Source: Micromonospora purpureochromogenes
Lineage (GTDB): Bacteria; Actinomycetota; Actinomycetes; Mycobacteriales; Micromonosporaceae
Direction of reading: 5' to 3'
Length of the DNA: 64,000 nucleotides
Assembly (NCBI RefSeq): GCF_900091515.1
Contig: NZ_LT607410.1
Span: 744,001 to 808,000, forward strand
The notes under the pieces are model-generated. The model worked only from the letters and a program-made list of their open reading frames with translations, made no database searches and was not told where the DNA came from. Shown here piece after piece: positions 42,155 through 51,019 of the stretch. Position 1 is the stretch's first letter; every line of letters starts with the position of its first letter. The position numbers were made by a program, and so were the translations under genes.

Positions 42155-42363
42155 GCGTCGATTCCTCACGATATGACTCGACCCGCGCCTGGACCGACAG
42201 AGTGAATCATCCGCGTCAGCCGCGGAGGAAACGGGGCACCGTGGTGGCCGAAATGCGGTCGGGTTTGGGCACGTGATCGGGGGTCGGCGAACCCGGCACA
42301 TAGTACGCAGTCCTCCGAAACATGTCACGTCACCGCCATAAGCCAACTACGCTCCGAATTGTC

Positions 42364-44190
42364 ATGACTACTCCCGAATCGGGCCCCGAGGTCGAGCGCT
42401 CCGGCGTCGGGGGCGCCGAGGTCGGCGACGACCACCTCGTACGGTGGCGGGAGGGCTGGCGGCGGGATGTCGCGGCGGTGCTCAGCTTCGTGCTGCTGGC
42501 ATTCTGGGTGACCCTGCGGCTCTGGACGCGGCCCGGCAGTGGGCTGCGGGACAACCGGTCCGACCAGTCGCAGTTCGAGTGGATGATGGCCCACGGCGCC
42601 CGGGTCGTGAACGAATTCGCCTATCCGTTCGCATCAGACCGGATGAACGTGCCCGACGGCGTGAACCTGATGGCCAATACCTCCGTATTGTCCATTTCGA
42701 TACCAATGACGCCGGTCACCGCGCTCTTCGGGCCGCAATGGTCGTTTCTGCTTTTCCTCACCCTGGGGATGGCCGCCACCGGGACCGCCTGGTACTTCTT
42801 CCTCTCCCGGGTGGTGACCCGGTCCCGGGGCCCGGCGTGGCTGGGCGCCGCGTTCTGCGGGTTCGCCCCGGCGATGGTGTCGCACGCCAACGCCCACCCG
42901 AACATCGTGTCGCAGTTCGTCGTCCCGCTGATCGCCTGGCGGACCCTGCGGCTCGCCGAGCCAGGCCGGTGGCTGCGCAACGGCCTCCTGCTCGGCCTGC
43001 TGATCGTCTGGCAGGCCTTCCTCAACCTCGAGATCCTGTTGATGACCGCGATCGCGCTGGGCGTGGTGGTGGCCGCGCTCGCCATCGGCCGGCCCGAGCT
43101 GCGCCGCGGCACGCGCACCTTCCTGGCCGGGCTCGGGGTCGCCGCCGTCCTGGCCGCCGTGCTGCTGGCGTACCCGCTCTACGTGCAGCTCTTCGGCCCC
43201 GGCTCGTACCACGGGCTGTCCCGGCTGATCCGGGGCTACCGCACGGACCTGGCCGCCTTCGTGGCGTACTCGCGCGAGTCGCTGGCCGGTGACGCCCGCT
43301 CCGCCAGGCCGCTGGCCAGGAACGCCACCGAGGAGAACGCCTTCTTCGGCTGGCCGCTGGTGGTCCTCACCGTCGCCCTGGTCTGGTGGCTGCGGCGCAA
43401 CGCCCTGGTGCTCGGCCTGGCGGTCCTCGCCGTGCTCTTCGCGGTGCTCTCGCTCGGCCGGGAGATCCAGCTCAACGGCCGGGACACCGGCGTGCCCGCC
43501 CCGTGGGCGCTGCTGGAGAACCTGCCGCTGCTGCACTCCGTGGTGCCCACCCGCTGGTCGCTGGCGGTCACGCCGGTCGTCGGGGTGCTGCTCGCGCTCG
43601 GCGCGGAACATGCCCGCCAACTGGCCCGCCGGTACCCGGGAACGCGGACGCAGATCCGGTTCGCCACCGTCACCGTCCTGGTCATGGCCCTGCTGCCGAA
43701 CGTGCCCACGCCGCTGCCCGTCACCCGGCTCGACCCGACCCCGGCGTTCGTCACCTCCGGCGGGTGGCGCCCGTACGTCGCCGGCGGACGCAGCATCGTC
43801 ACCCTGCCGCTGCCCGACAACACCTACGCCGATCCGCTGCGCTGGTCGTCCCGCACCCGGCTGGCGATGCCGATCGCCCGCGGCTACTTCCTCGCGCCGG
43901 ACACCAGGCCGTCGGCGCCCGAGCCGGACGTCGCCCTCTTCACCGCGCCGTTCCGCCGGACCAGCAACTTCTTCGGTCACGTCGCCCGGACCGGGGTGAT
44001 CCCGCCGATCACCCGGCAGGACCGGGCCGCGGCGGTGGACGACCTGCGCTACTGGCGGGCCGGGGCGGTGGTCCTCGGCCCGCACCGCAACGCCGACGGG
44101 CTGCGCTGGTCGATGACCGAGCTGACCGGAATCACCCCCACCTTCACCGGTGGGGTGTGGCTCTGGGACGTGCGGCCGCTGACGGGGTAG
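42364..44190 (+). CDS. Polytopic membrane protein, probable GT-C-like glycosyltransferase
   Basis: 608 residues from ATG 42364, about 10-11 membrane helices followed by an extracytoplasmic C-terminal domain of ~150 residues (LPLPDNTYADPLRW, FTAPFRRTSNFFGH). The first loop has RDNRSDQSQFEWMM, acidic as in GT-C catalytic loops. The 5' 350 bases are visibly lower in G+C than the rest. It ends 6 bases from the convergent FhuF gene. Confidence 0.75.
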   Translation: MTTPESGPEVERSGVGGAEVGDDHLVRWREGWRRDVAAVLSFVLLAFWVTLRLWTRPGSGLRDNRSDQSQFEWMMAHGARVVNEFAYPFASDRMNVPDGVNLMANTSVLSISIPMTPVTALFGPQWSFLLFLTLGMAATGTAWYFFLSRVVTRSRGPAWLGAAFCGFAPAMVSHANAHPNIVSQFVVPLIAWRTLRLAEPGRWLRNGLLLGLLIVWQAFLNLEILLMTAIALGVVVAALAIGRPELRRGTRTFLAGLGVAAVLAAVLLAYPLYVQLFGPGSYHGLSRLIRGYRTDLAAFVAYSRESLAGDARSARPLARNATEENAFFGWPLVVLTVALVWWLRRNALVLGLAVLAVLFAVLSLGREIQLNGRDTGVPAPWALLENLPLLHSVVPTRWSLAVTPVVGVLLALGAEHARQLARRYPGTRTQIRFATVTVLVMALLPNVPTPLPVTRLDPTPAFVTSGGWRPYVAGGRSIVTLPLPDNTYADPLRWSSRTRLAMPIARGYFLAPDTRPSAPEPDVALFTAPFRRTSNFFGHVARTGVIPPITRQDRAAAVDDLRYWRAGAVVLGPHRNADGLRWSMTELTGITPTFTGGVWLWDVRPLTG

Positions 44191-44196
44191 GCGCGG

Positions 44197-44988
44197 TCAG
44201 GACGGGCGGACGCAGCAGCCCTGGCAGATCTTGGGCTTCGGCAGGGTGAAGGCCAGGCAGCAGGTCCGGCGCTGCACCGTCGGCTCGCCGGTCGGACCGG
44301 GCACCAGCTCCACCAGGTCGGCCAGGTCGAGCGCGTCGAGCAGGGTGGAGATGCTGCGGACCGAGGAGCCGGGGAGGGTGTCCGCCGCGCGCAGGATGCC
44401 GTGGGCGATGCCGGAGGCGACCGAGCCGAGCAGCGTACGGGCGCCGACCCGGACCTCCGTCTGGATCGCGGCGATCATCGGGGCGAGGTGGGCGTCGAGC
44501 AGCGAGGCGCGGAGCGCGCGGAGCAGCTCGGCCTCGTCGGCGACCACCCGGACCTCGGGGTGGCCGGCGAGCGCCAGCGGGTCGTTCGGCAGCACCGCGA
44601 CCGCGGTCGAGCCGCGCAGCCCCAGGGTGAGCAGCTGGTGGTGGTCCTCGAAGTGGATCAGCACGTCGGCCGGGTCGAGCAGCGGCACCCGGCGGGCCGA
44701 GGCCCAGCCGAGCACCACCGGCAGGGCCGTCCAGTAGCTGTAGGACTTCCAGGCCAGCGCGGCGCAGGCGTGCGGGGTGCCACCCCAGCGGCGGGACGCC
44801 GCGGCGAGGAACTCGGGGAGGCGGGTGCCGTCGATCAGGCCGGTCGCCGGGCTCCAGCCGGCCTCGTCGACGACCAGCAGGCCCGGGGCGAGCCCGGGCA
44901 GGTCGTCGGTGCCGAACATGGCCCGGAGGGTGGCGGTCACCGGGGCGAGCGGCGGGGCGAGCTCGCACCCTGGCATCACCGCTGTCAC
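44197..44988 (-). CDS. FhuF-like ferric-siderophore reductase
   Basis: 263 residues. The C-terminal [2Fe-2S] motif is clear: RRTCCLAFTLP...CQGCC with C243, C244, C255 and C258/C259, as in FhuF. The rest is soluble and helical (HACAALAWKSYSYW). FhuF reduces iron in ferric siderophores in the cytoplasm. An iron-box-like sequence lies 39-57 bases upstream of GTG 44988, which supports repression by a DmdR/IdeR-type regulator when iron is sufficient. ATG 44976 is an alternative start. Confidence 0.85.
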   Translation of the reverse strand: MTAVMPGCELAPPLAPVTATLRAMFGTDDLPGLAPGLLVVDEAGWSPATGLIDGTRLPEFLAAASRRWGGTPHACAALAWKSYSYWTALPVVLGWASARRVPLLDPADVLIHFEDHHQLLTLGLRGSTAVAVLPNDPLALAGHPEVRVVADEAELLRALRASLLDAHLAPMIAAIQTEVRVGARTLLGSVASGIAHGILRAADTLPGSSVRSISTLLDALDLADLVELVPGPTGEPTVQRRTCCLAFTLPKPKICQGCCVRPS

Positions 44989-45026
44989 CTGGTCCGTCCC
45001 CTTGTCCGAAGTGCCGTCCGTCCAGC

Positions 45027-45045
45027 TAAGGCTAGCCTAACCACA
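45027..45045 (-). promoter_or_regulatory. Iron box (DmdR/IdeR-like)
   Basis: taaggctagcctaaccaca matches 13 of 19 positions of the TTAGGTTAGGCTAACCTAA consensus; the centre ggctagcc is palindromic. Confidence 0.55.
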
Positions 45046-45263
45046 GCCCTCCGTATAAGGGAAGGCTCACCAAAGGCGGATCGAGAGGCCCGGGTCACTC
45101 CGTCGACGACGCTGGCGACGAACCGGCCCGGGCTCCGCGTACTACCCGGTGCGTGGAGGTGGAAACGCGCGTGGTGTCAAGCCAAATGTCGGCAAAGCGC
45201 CAGTTCAGGTGCGGCCGGGGTGGTCGAACGTGAAGACTTGTCGTCCCGGCCGTGAGGAAGCTG

Positions 45264-46769
45264 ATGACGACCTCCCCCCTGGAGCGGGCCGCCGAGTCCT
45301 TCGCCGCGGAGCTCGCCCGGCACCGGACGGGGCGAGGACTCTCCAAGAAGCAACTCGCCACGCTCATGGGCTTCGACCCGTCCTACGTCAGCCACGTCGA
45401 GGGGCGCCGGCACCGGCCCACCGAGGACTTCGCCCGCCGCGCCGAGGCCGTCCTCGACGCCAGCGGCGCGATCTGGCAACGCTTCCGGGAGTACGACCAG
45501 CTCCGCCAGGCCCGGCCCGTTCCGGCGCACCGCGAGCTGCCACCGCCCGGGCAGTGGCTGCCCCCGGGCACCGGCCTGGTCGTCGAGCGCGAGGCCGCCA
45601 CCCTCACCCACACCGACGAGGGCTACCACTGCGTGGTGCGCCGCCAACTGCACAACGTCGGCACCGAGCCGGTGACCCGCCACCTGGTCCGGGTCGCCGT
45701 CGACCGCTACCCCGACGACCCGGGCCGCTCCAACCGGCACCACCGGGAGCACCCGCTCACCTTCGCCGAGCTGCGGCTGCGGGCGTACCGGGACGACGGT
45801 GGCAGCCGCGAGCCGATGCACTGGCGGGCCAAGCACGACCGGGACGCCTACAAGGAGATCTGGCTGCTCCTCGAGAACGGTGAGGGGCCGTTCCCGCTGC
45901 ACCCGGGCGAACGGGTCGAGATCGAGTACGCGTACCACGTCGGCCGGGAGAAGTGGGGCCCCTGGTTCCAGCGCGCCGTACGCCTGCCCACCCGGCACCT
46001 GGCAGTCCGGCTGGACCTGCCGGTGGCGCTCGACCCCCGGGTCTGGGGGGTGGAGACCTCCCTCTCCGCCGACGAGGGGCCGCTGCGTACCCCGATCCGC
46101 CGGCACGACCGCGATGACCGCGCGATCTTCGACTGGGCGACCGACGACCCGCCGCTCAACTCCCGCTACCGCCTGCAGTGGCGGTTCCGAGGCGAACCGG
46201 CGGACGCGGAACGAGCCACGGCGGCCGGTCGGGCCGGCGACCGGCTGCGCGCCCTCGGCGTGCTGCCCCACGACGCCGACCTGCTGCGCCGGCCCGCCCG
46301 ACCGTTCGACCTGCCCGACGACGAGACCGCCGCCCGGGAGGTGGTCGACCGGCTCACCGCACTGCTGACCCGGGTCGACGAGCTGCACCCGTTCAGCGCC
46401 GGCATGGGGCTGGCCGCCCCGCAGGTCGGGGTGGACGCGGCGGCGGCCGTGGTCCGCCCCGCCGACCGGTCCGCCCCGCCGGTGGTGCTGCTCAACCCCC
46501 GCGTGGTCGACGCCAGCCCCGACACCGACGAGCAGTACGAGGGCTGCCTCTCCTTCGCCGACCACCGGGGTCTGGTGCCCCGGCCGCTGCGCATCGACGT
46601 GGAGCACGCCCGCTGGGACGGCAGCCGGATCATCACCTCGTTCGCGTACGGGATGGCCCGGCTGGTGGCGCACGAGGTCGACCACCTCCAGGGGCGGCTC
46701 TACACCGACCGGATGGCGCCGGGCGTGCCGCTGGTGCCGGTCGAGGAATACCGGGAGACCGGCCCCTGA
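45264..46769 (+). CDS. XRE-type HTH fused to a peptide deformylase domain
   Basis: 501 residues from ATG 45264 (AGGA 6 bases upstream). Residues ~10-65 form an XRE helix-turn-helix (LSKKQLATLMGFDPSYVSHVE). Residues ~85-330 are a beta-rich middle region of unknown type. Residues ~340-495 are a deformylase with all three metal-site motifs: GMGLAAPQVG (from 380), EGCLS (E426, C428) and HEVDH (H470, E471, H474). So the enzyme should be catalytically competent, removing formyl groups from N-terminal Met. The fusion suggests a DNA-binding or substrate-responsive regulator with deformylase-like activity or ligand binding; no housekeeping formyltransferase is nearby. Confidence 0.85.
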   Translation: MTTSPLERAAESFAAELARHRTGRGLSKKQLATLMGFDPSYVSHVEGRRHRPTEDFARRAEAVLDASGAIWQRFREYDQLRQARPVPAHRELPPPGQWLPPGTGLVVEREAATLTHTDEGYHCVVRRQLHNVGTEPVTRHLVRVAVDRYPDDPGRSNRHHREHPLTFAELRLRAYRDDGGSREPMHWRAKHDRDAYKEIWLLLENGEGPFPLHPGERVEIEYAYHVGREKWGPWFQRAVRLPTRHLAVRLDLPVALDPRVWGVETSLSADEGPLRTPIRRHDRDDRAIFDWATDDPPLNSRYRLQWRFRGEPADAERATAAGRAGDRLRALGVLPHDADLLRRPARPFDLPDDETAAREVVDRLTALLTRVDELHPFSAGMGLAAPQVGVDAAAAVVRPADRSAPPVVLLNPRVVDASPDTDEQYEGCLSFADHRGLVPRPLRIDVEHARWDGSRIITSFAYGMARLVAHEVDHLQGRLYTDRMAPGVPLVPVEEYRETGP

Positions 46770-46815
46770 CGGCGTCCGGGGGAACGTGCGGGACGCCGTC
46801 AGGGGCCGGACGGGG

Positions 46816-46862
46816 ACCGGGTCGCGTGCCCCAGGGGGCGGGGGCACGCGACCCGGTTTTTT
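46816..46862 (+). terminator. Intrinsic terminator with T-tract
   Basis: 17-bp perfect stem (accgggtcgcgtgcccc and its complement), 8-base loop, followed by six T. The clearest rho-independent terminator in the window; it serves the deformylase-fusion gene. Confidence 0.9.
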
Positions 46863-46878
46863 CGGGGGAGGAAGGTCT

Positions 46879-47997
46879 TTACAGGCTGCCGAAGGTGTCG
46901 TACCGGATGTTCGGCGGCGGCACCTCGTCCTCGGCGAGCGCCCGCAGGGTGGCCCGGACCATCGGAGCCGAGCCGGAGACGTAGCAGTCGTGCGTCGTCC
47001 ACGGGCCGTACCGGGTGACCACCTCGGAGATCTCCCCCTGCTCGCCGTCGAAGTCCGGGTCGTCACTGCACGCCGGCGTCACCGACAGCCACGGATGCGC
47101 GGCCACCAGCTCCTCCAGGCCCGCCAGGCCGTACAGGTCGTCGGCGTGCCGGGCGCCGTAGAACACGTGCACCCAGCGGGTCCGGTTCCAGCTCGTCAGC
47201 TCCTCCACCAGCGCCTTCACCGGGGCCAGGCCGACCCCGCCGGCCACGCAGAGGATGTCCCGGGTCGACTCGCGGTCCAGCGTCATCGAGCCCATCGGCG
47301 CGGCCAGCCGGAGCAGCTCGCCCGGTCTGGTCCGGCGGACCAGCGCGCCGGAGAGCCAGCCCGCCCCGGCCGGCGTACGGATGTGGAACTCCAGCACGTT
47401 GTCGTCGTTCGGGGCGTTCGCCACCGAGTACGTCCGCCACACCCGGGGGAGGTGCCGGGGCGCCTCGATGCTGACGTACTGCCCGGCCTTCCAGCGCAGC
47501 GGATGCTGGAGGGCGCGGACGGTCAGCACCGCCGTGTCCGGCCCGTGCCGCTCGTGGGTCAGCACCTCGGCGTGCCAGTACGGCGGATCGTCGTCCGCCG
47601 CCGCGCCGGCCTGCATCTTCTCGCTGATCGCCGCGTACGCGTCCCGCCAGGCCTGGTCGTACTCCAGGTTCCAGCCGTCGCCGGCGGTGCTGCGCAGCGC
47701 GTCCAGCAGCGCGACGCCCATCGTCTCGTAGTGCGTGGCGGCCGCGTGGTACTTGCGGTGGTCGCGGCCGAGCGAGCGCAGGTACTCGTCGAAGCTCTCC
47801 GGGTCGTCCACCACCTGGGTCGCGGCGACGATGGCTTCCACCAGCCGGTCGCGCTGGGCGGCCATCTGCACCGGGAAGAGCTTGCGCAGCTCCGGGTCGA
47901 GGAGGAACAGCCGGGCATAGAAGTGACCGGTCAGCCGGTCCCGGTCCTCCTCGACCAGGGTCCAGCTCTCCTTCAGCAGCCGTGCGAAGTTGTCCAC
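46879..47997 (-). CDS. Globin-coupled ferredoxin-NAD reductase (flavohaemoglobin-like)
   Basis: 372 residues from GTG 47997, with AGGAGGAGG about 10 bases upstream. Globin domain 1-130 with probable proximal His80 (LGRDHRKYH), FAD-binding domain ~145-245 with R188-T-Y-S191 (WRTYSVAN), NAD-binding domain ~246-372 with CVAGGVGLAPVKAL. This is the order of Hmp-type flavohaemoglobins, which turn nitric oxide into nitrate, though the sequence is of the actinobacterial subgroup. NO detoxification or O2 sensing in the cytoplasm is likely. Confidence 0.88.
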   Translation of the reverse strand: MDNFARLLKESWTLVEEDRDRLTGHFYARLFLLDPELRKLFPVQMAAQRDRLVEAIVAATQVVDDPESFDEYLRSLGRDHRKYHAAATHYETMGVALLDALRSTAGDGWNLEYDQAWRDAYAAISEKMQAGAAADDDPPYWHAEVLTHERHGPDTAVLTVRALQHPLRWKAGQYVSIEAPRHLPRVWRTYSVANAPNDDNVLEFHIRTPAGAGWLSGALVRRTRPGELLRLAAPMGSMTLDRESTRDILCVAGGVGLAPVKALVEELTSWNRTRWVHVFYGARHADDLYGLAGLEELVAAHPWLSVTPACSDDPDFDGEQGEISEVVTRYGPWTTHDCYVSGSAPMVRATLRALAEDEVPPPNIRYDTFGSL

Positions 47998-48120
47998 GGG
48001 ACGCGCTCCTCCTCCTGACGGCGGATCGGGCCCGCATAGAATGTCCACGGAGTGTGCGCACCGGTCGCACAGGCTGTGCGACCGTTCCCGCCGGCCCCGC
48101 CCGTGCGGCAGAGTGGTGCG

Positions 48121-48894
48121 GTGACCGTCGACGAGCTGACCCGCCCGGTGACCCGCCGGGTGCTGGGCACCGAGACCCTGCTGGTGCTCGGTCTCTCCCT
48201 GGGCCGGTCGGCCGTCTACGCGCTGGTGTCGATCATCGCGAAGCTGGCCGCCGACGGGCCGCTGGCGAAGCAGACCGCCTCGCTCAACACCTCACAGTCG
48301 GCCCGGCCGTGGCTGGACCTGACGTACCAGCTCCTCGGCATCGTCTTCGCGCTGCTGCCGGTGCTGCTCGCCGTACACCTGCTGGCGCGGGACCCCGGCG
48401 ACCCGGCGCGGACGCTCGGGATGGACCTGCGCCGACCCGGATCCGACCTGGCCCGGGGCGCCGGCCTCGCGGCGCTGATCGGCCTGCCCGGCCTGGCGCT
48501 GTTCTGGGCGGCCGCGCAGCTCGGAATCAACGCCACCCTGGTCCCCGCCGGCCTGCCCGACCTGTGGTGGGCGGTGCCGGTGCTGATCCTCGCCGCCGTC
48601 CAGAACGCCGTGCTGGAGGAGGTGATCGTGGTCGGCTACCTGGTCACCCGGCTGCGCCAGCTCCAGTGGCGGCTCGCCGCGATCATCGCGGCGAGCGCGC
48701 TGCTGCGCGGCTCCTACCACCTCTACCAGGGCTTCGGCGCGTTCGTCGGCAACGCCGTGATGGGCGTCGTGTTCAGCCTCTTCTACCTGCGCACCCGGCG
48801 GGTGATGCCGCTGATCGTGGCGCACACCCTGCTCGACGTGATCGCCTTCGTCGGCTACGCGTCGCTGCCCAAGGAGTGGTTCAGCTGGCTCTGA
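48121..48894 (+). CDS. CPBP-family intramembrane metalloprotease
   Basis: 257 residues from GTG 48121, about seven membrane helices. Abi/CPBP motifs: EEVIVVGYLVTRLR (EE pair), YHLYQGFG (second-motif His) and HTLLDVIAF (third motif). Family members are Rce1-like proteases or act in bacteriocin self-protection. Its 3' end overlaps the convergent repeat-protein gene by 14 bases. Confidence 0.85.
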   Translation: MTVDELTRPVTRRVLGTETLLVLGLSLGRSAVYALVSIIAKLAADGPLAKQTASLNTSQSARPWLDLTYQLLGIVFALLPVLLAVHLLARDPGDPARTLGMDLRRPGSDLARGAGLAALIGLPGLALFWAAAQLGINATLVPAGLPDLWWAVPVLILAAVQNAVLEEVIVVGYLVTRLRQLQWRLAAIIAASALLRGSYHLYQGFGAFVGNAVMGVVFSLFYLRTRRVMPLIVAHTLLDVIAFVGYASLPKEWFSWL

Positions 48895-50617
48895 CCGGCC
48901 GGTAGGCGGCCACCGCGCGCGCCGCCAGCCGCTCAGCGGCGGCCGCGTCACCCGCCGCGGCGGCGAGCACCGCCGCCCCCGGCAGCAGCCGGGACGTCAG
49001 GCGCAGCGCCGCCCAACCGCCCGCCTGCGCGGCCAGCGGCGCCGCCAACCGCCAGGCGGCCTCCGCCGCGCGCGGCCACGGCCGGTCCCCCGGCCGGTCC
49101 GCCGCCCGCGCCGCCGCCAGCGCGGTACGCGCGCTCGCCGCGTCCGGGTGCACCTGGGTCAGCACCAGCAGCTCCACCGCCCGCTCCGCGTCCAGCGGGT
49201 CCCGCCCGTACGCCGCCGCCACGTGCAGCACCAGGCCGGCCTGACTCCAGAGCACCGCCGCCAGCTCCGCCACCGGCGCGAACAGCCCGGCCACCGCCGC
49301 CGCCGCGCCACCGGCCCCGGCCACCCGCACGAACCGCCGGCTGGCCAGCCGGGCCAGCCCGTCCGGCCCGGCATCCGGGTACGTCGCCCGCAGCCGTTGC
49401 GCCCAGTCCTGGGCGCGCGGCCCGATCCCCGCCACGGCGGCCAGGGCGAGCAGCTCCGGCGCGAAGCCGGGATGCTCCAGCAGCCGGCTCCGGATCTCCG
49501 CCAGGCCCAGTTCCCGGGTACGCCCCGGCGCCGCCGGCTGCTGCTCGGCCCTGAGCGCGAGATCAGGTGCCGGTCGGGCCGTGTCCGGTCCGAGTGCGTC
49601 GGTGTCGGCGGTCGGTGCGGGGGCCTCCGGGGTGGCGGGTGTGACCTGCTCGGCCGTGGCGAGGGCTGGCCCGGGCGTCGCCTTCTTCGGGGTCGCCTTC
49701 TTCGGTGGTGTCGCCTTCTTGGGCGTGGCCGTCTTTCTCGCCGCGGCGGTGCGGCTCTCGCCCGGTGTGCCCGAGCGCGAGGTCGTCTCCTTACGCGGGG
49801 CGGTCTTCCGCGCGGTCTTCCGCCTCGTCGACGAGGCAGGGGTCTCCGGCCGCGCGGCGTCGGGCTCTGCCTCCGGTATCGGGGGCGTCACGGAATTCAC
49901 CGAGGGCGTGGGCGTCGCGCCGGAACTCACCGGACCAGTCGGCTCGGCCGCGCCGGGTGTGACCGGGGCAACGACGCCCACTGGGCGGCCCGGCTGCTCC
50001 ACCGGCGTGCCGAGCCCGCCGCGACGCTGGTCGGTCGGCGCGGTGCCGGTCGTCGCCCCGCTGGTGGCCGCCGTTCCGCTGTCCGCGCCGCTGGTGGACT
50101 CCGGTGCGGCCGGCGTCTTGCCGGTGGCCGCTTCCCTCGTCGACCGGGCGGTCTGCTGCCCGGGCGGCGCCTGCCGGGCCGTCGAGGTGCTCCGCTTCCG
50201 TGGGCGGTCCGCCGCTGGTGTGTCCGCGGTCACCTGCCCGGTGATCTCCTGCTCACCGCCTGCGCCGTGGGCCGCCGTGCCGCCGCTGGGGCTCGCACTG
50301 GCTTTCTCTCCGGTAGGTACGTCGGCCGGGCCGGTCACACCGGGCTCGGTCGGGGTGCCGGCGCTACCCGACGCTTTCCTCGCGGGCCGTGGCTGGCGGG
50401 GCAGCGGCTGATCGGGATCAGGTGGCTGGAACAGGACTGCGGGCGCGCCCTTCGCCGGACGACGCCTCCCCGGGGAGGCGTCCGTACCCTCGTCCTGGCC
50501 CGGCCCGGCCGCCTTCGTTGCGGCCGGGGGTGGGGTGAAGGTGGCCTTCGGAGAGCGCCGGCGAGCCCCTTCGGCGGACTCGCGGCGGGGCGGATCGCTC
50601 GGCGTCTGCTCCTGCAT
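48881..50617 (-). CDS. Histone-H1-like Lys/Pro/Ala-rich protein with helical C-terminal domain
   Basis: 578 residues. The first ~350 residues are low-complexity and rich in Pro, Thr, Ala, Lys and Arg, including repeats of KKATP (ATPKKATPPKKATPKKATP) like the tails of actinobacterial HupB or eukaryotic H1. Residues ~355-578 form a compact Ala/Leu-rich helical domain (ELLALAAVAGIGPRAQDW...) that resembles EcsC-type membrane-associated proteins. ATG 50617 is the first credible start. DNA or RNA binding by the basic tail is inference. Confidence 0.7.
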   Translation of the reverse strand: MQEQTPSDPPRRESAEGARRRSPKATFTPPPAATKAAGPGQDEGTDASPGRRRPAKGAPAVLFQPPDPDQPLPRQPRPARKASGSAGTPTEPGVTGPADVPTGEKASASPSGGTAAHGAGGEQEITGQVTADTPAADRPRKRSTSTARQAPPGQQTARSTREAATGKTPAAPESTSGADSGTAATSGATTGTAPTDQRRGGLGTPVEQPGRPVGVVAPVTPGAAEPTGPVSSGATPTPSVNSVTPPIPEAEPDAARPETPASSTRRKTARKTAPRKETTSRSGTPGESRTAAARKTATPKKATPPKKATPKKATPGPALATAEQVTPATPEAPAPTADTDALGPDTARPAPDLALRAEQQPAAPGRTRELGLAEIRSRLLEHPGFAPELLALAAVAGIGPRAQDWAQRLRATYPDAGPDGLARLASRRFVRVAGAGGAAAAVAGLFAPVAELAAVLWSQAGLVLHVAAAYGRDPLDAERAVELLVLTQVHPDAASARTALAAARAADRPGDRPWPRAAEAAWRLAAPLAAQAGGWAALRLTSRLLPGAAVLAAAAGDAAAAERLAARAVAAYRPVRAS

Positions 50618-50741
50618 GTCGATGGAGCGTAGTCCCGAACGTGACGGCGCACACGGTGAAAACACCTCGCTGCGGTAGTCGCTTTGCCCCCGGTGGGGGC
50701 GGACCTGTATCCTCGGGCGCGGTGGTCTGCAGGGCCACCAG

Positions 50742-50832
50742 GGAGACTTCGCCTAGTCTGGTCTATGGCGCCGCACTGCTAATGCGGTTGGGGTCTTAAA
50801 GCCCCTCCCGGGTTCGAATCCCGGAGTCTCCG
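50742..50832 (+). tRNA. tRNA-Ser (anticodon GCT)
   Basis: 91 bases. Acceptor stem ggagact/agtctcc, anticodon GCT at 50778-50780, long variable arm, T-loop ggttcgaatcc; CCA not encoded. Confidence 0.95.
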
Positions 50833-50868
50833 CGCGGAAGCCGGGTGTGTAGACTGGCCAAGCACCGA

Positions 50869-50941
50869 GCGCCCGTAGCTCAACGGATAGAGCATCTGAC
50901 TACGGATCAGAAGGTTAGGGGTTCGAATCCCTTCGGGCGCA
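50869..50941 (+). tRNA. tRNA-Arg (anticodon ACG), integration target
   Basis: 73 bases. Acceptor gcgcccg/cgggcgc, anticodon ACG at 50902-50904, T-loop ggttcgaatcc. Its 3' half is duplicated at 52896 and partly at 54720, so this gene is the attachment site of the island to its right. Confidence 0.95.
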
Positions 50942-50947
50942 CAGCAG
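50900..50947 (+). other. attL-type site (3' half of tRNA-Arg)
   Basis: 48 bases beginning ctacggatcagaaggttagg and ending at the cacagcag after the tRNA. 47 of 48 are repeated at 52896-52943; the single change is gaatcc to gagtcc. Confidence 0.85.
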
Positions 50948-50989
50948 ATCAAGGGCCGGTTTCCCATCACGGGAGACCGGCCCTTGATC
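50947..50989 (+). terminator. Terminator after tRNA-Arg
   Basis: gatcaagggccggtttccc pairs with the downstream complement (19 bp with one G-T pair), 5-base loop, followed by tctttct. Confidence 0.75.
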
Positions 50990-50992
50990 TTT

Positions 50993-51013
50993 CTGACCCC
51001 CACGGCTGACCCC
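50993..51013 (+). other. Paired ctgacccc sites, left (candidate integrase arm sites)
   Basis: Two direct copies of ctgacccc 13 bases apart between attL and the integrase gene. The same word occurs twice beside the right att site (52790-52808) and once beside the third (54625-54632). Confidence 0.5.
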
Positions 51014-51019
51014 CTACGC

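Noticed and set aside
49148..50632. Long plus-strand frames opposite the H1-like gene
   Set aside because: Low-complexity complement of the Lys/Pro/Ala-rich tail; the minus-strand frame has an ordered C-terminal domain.
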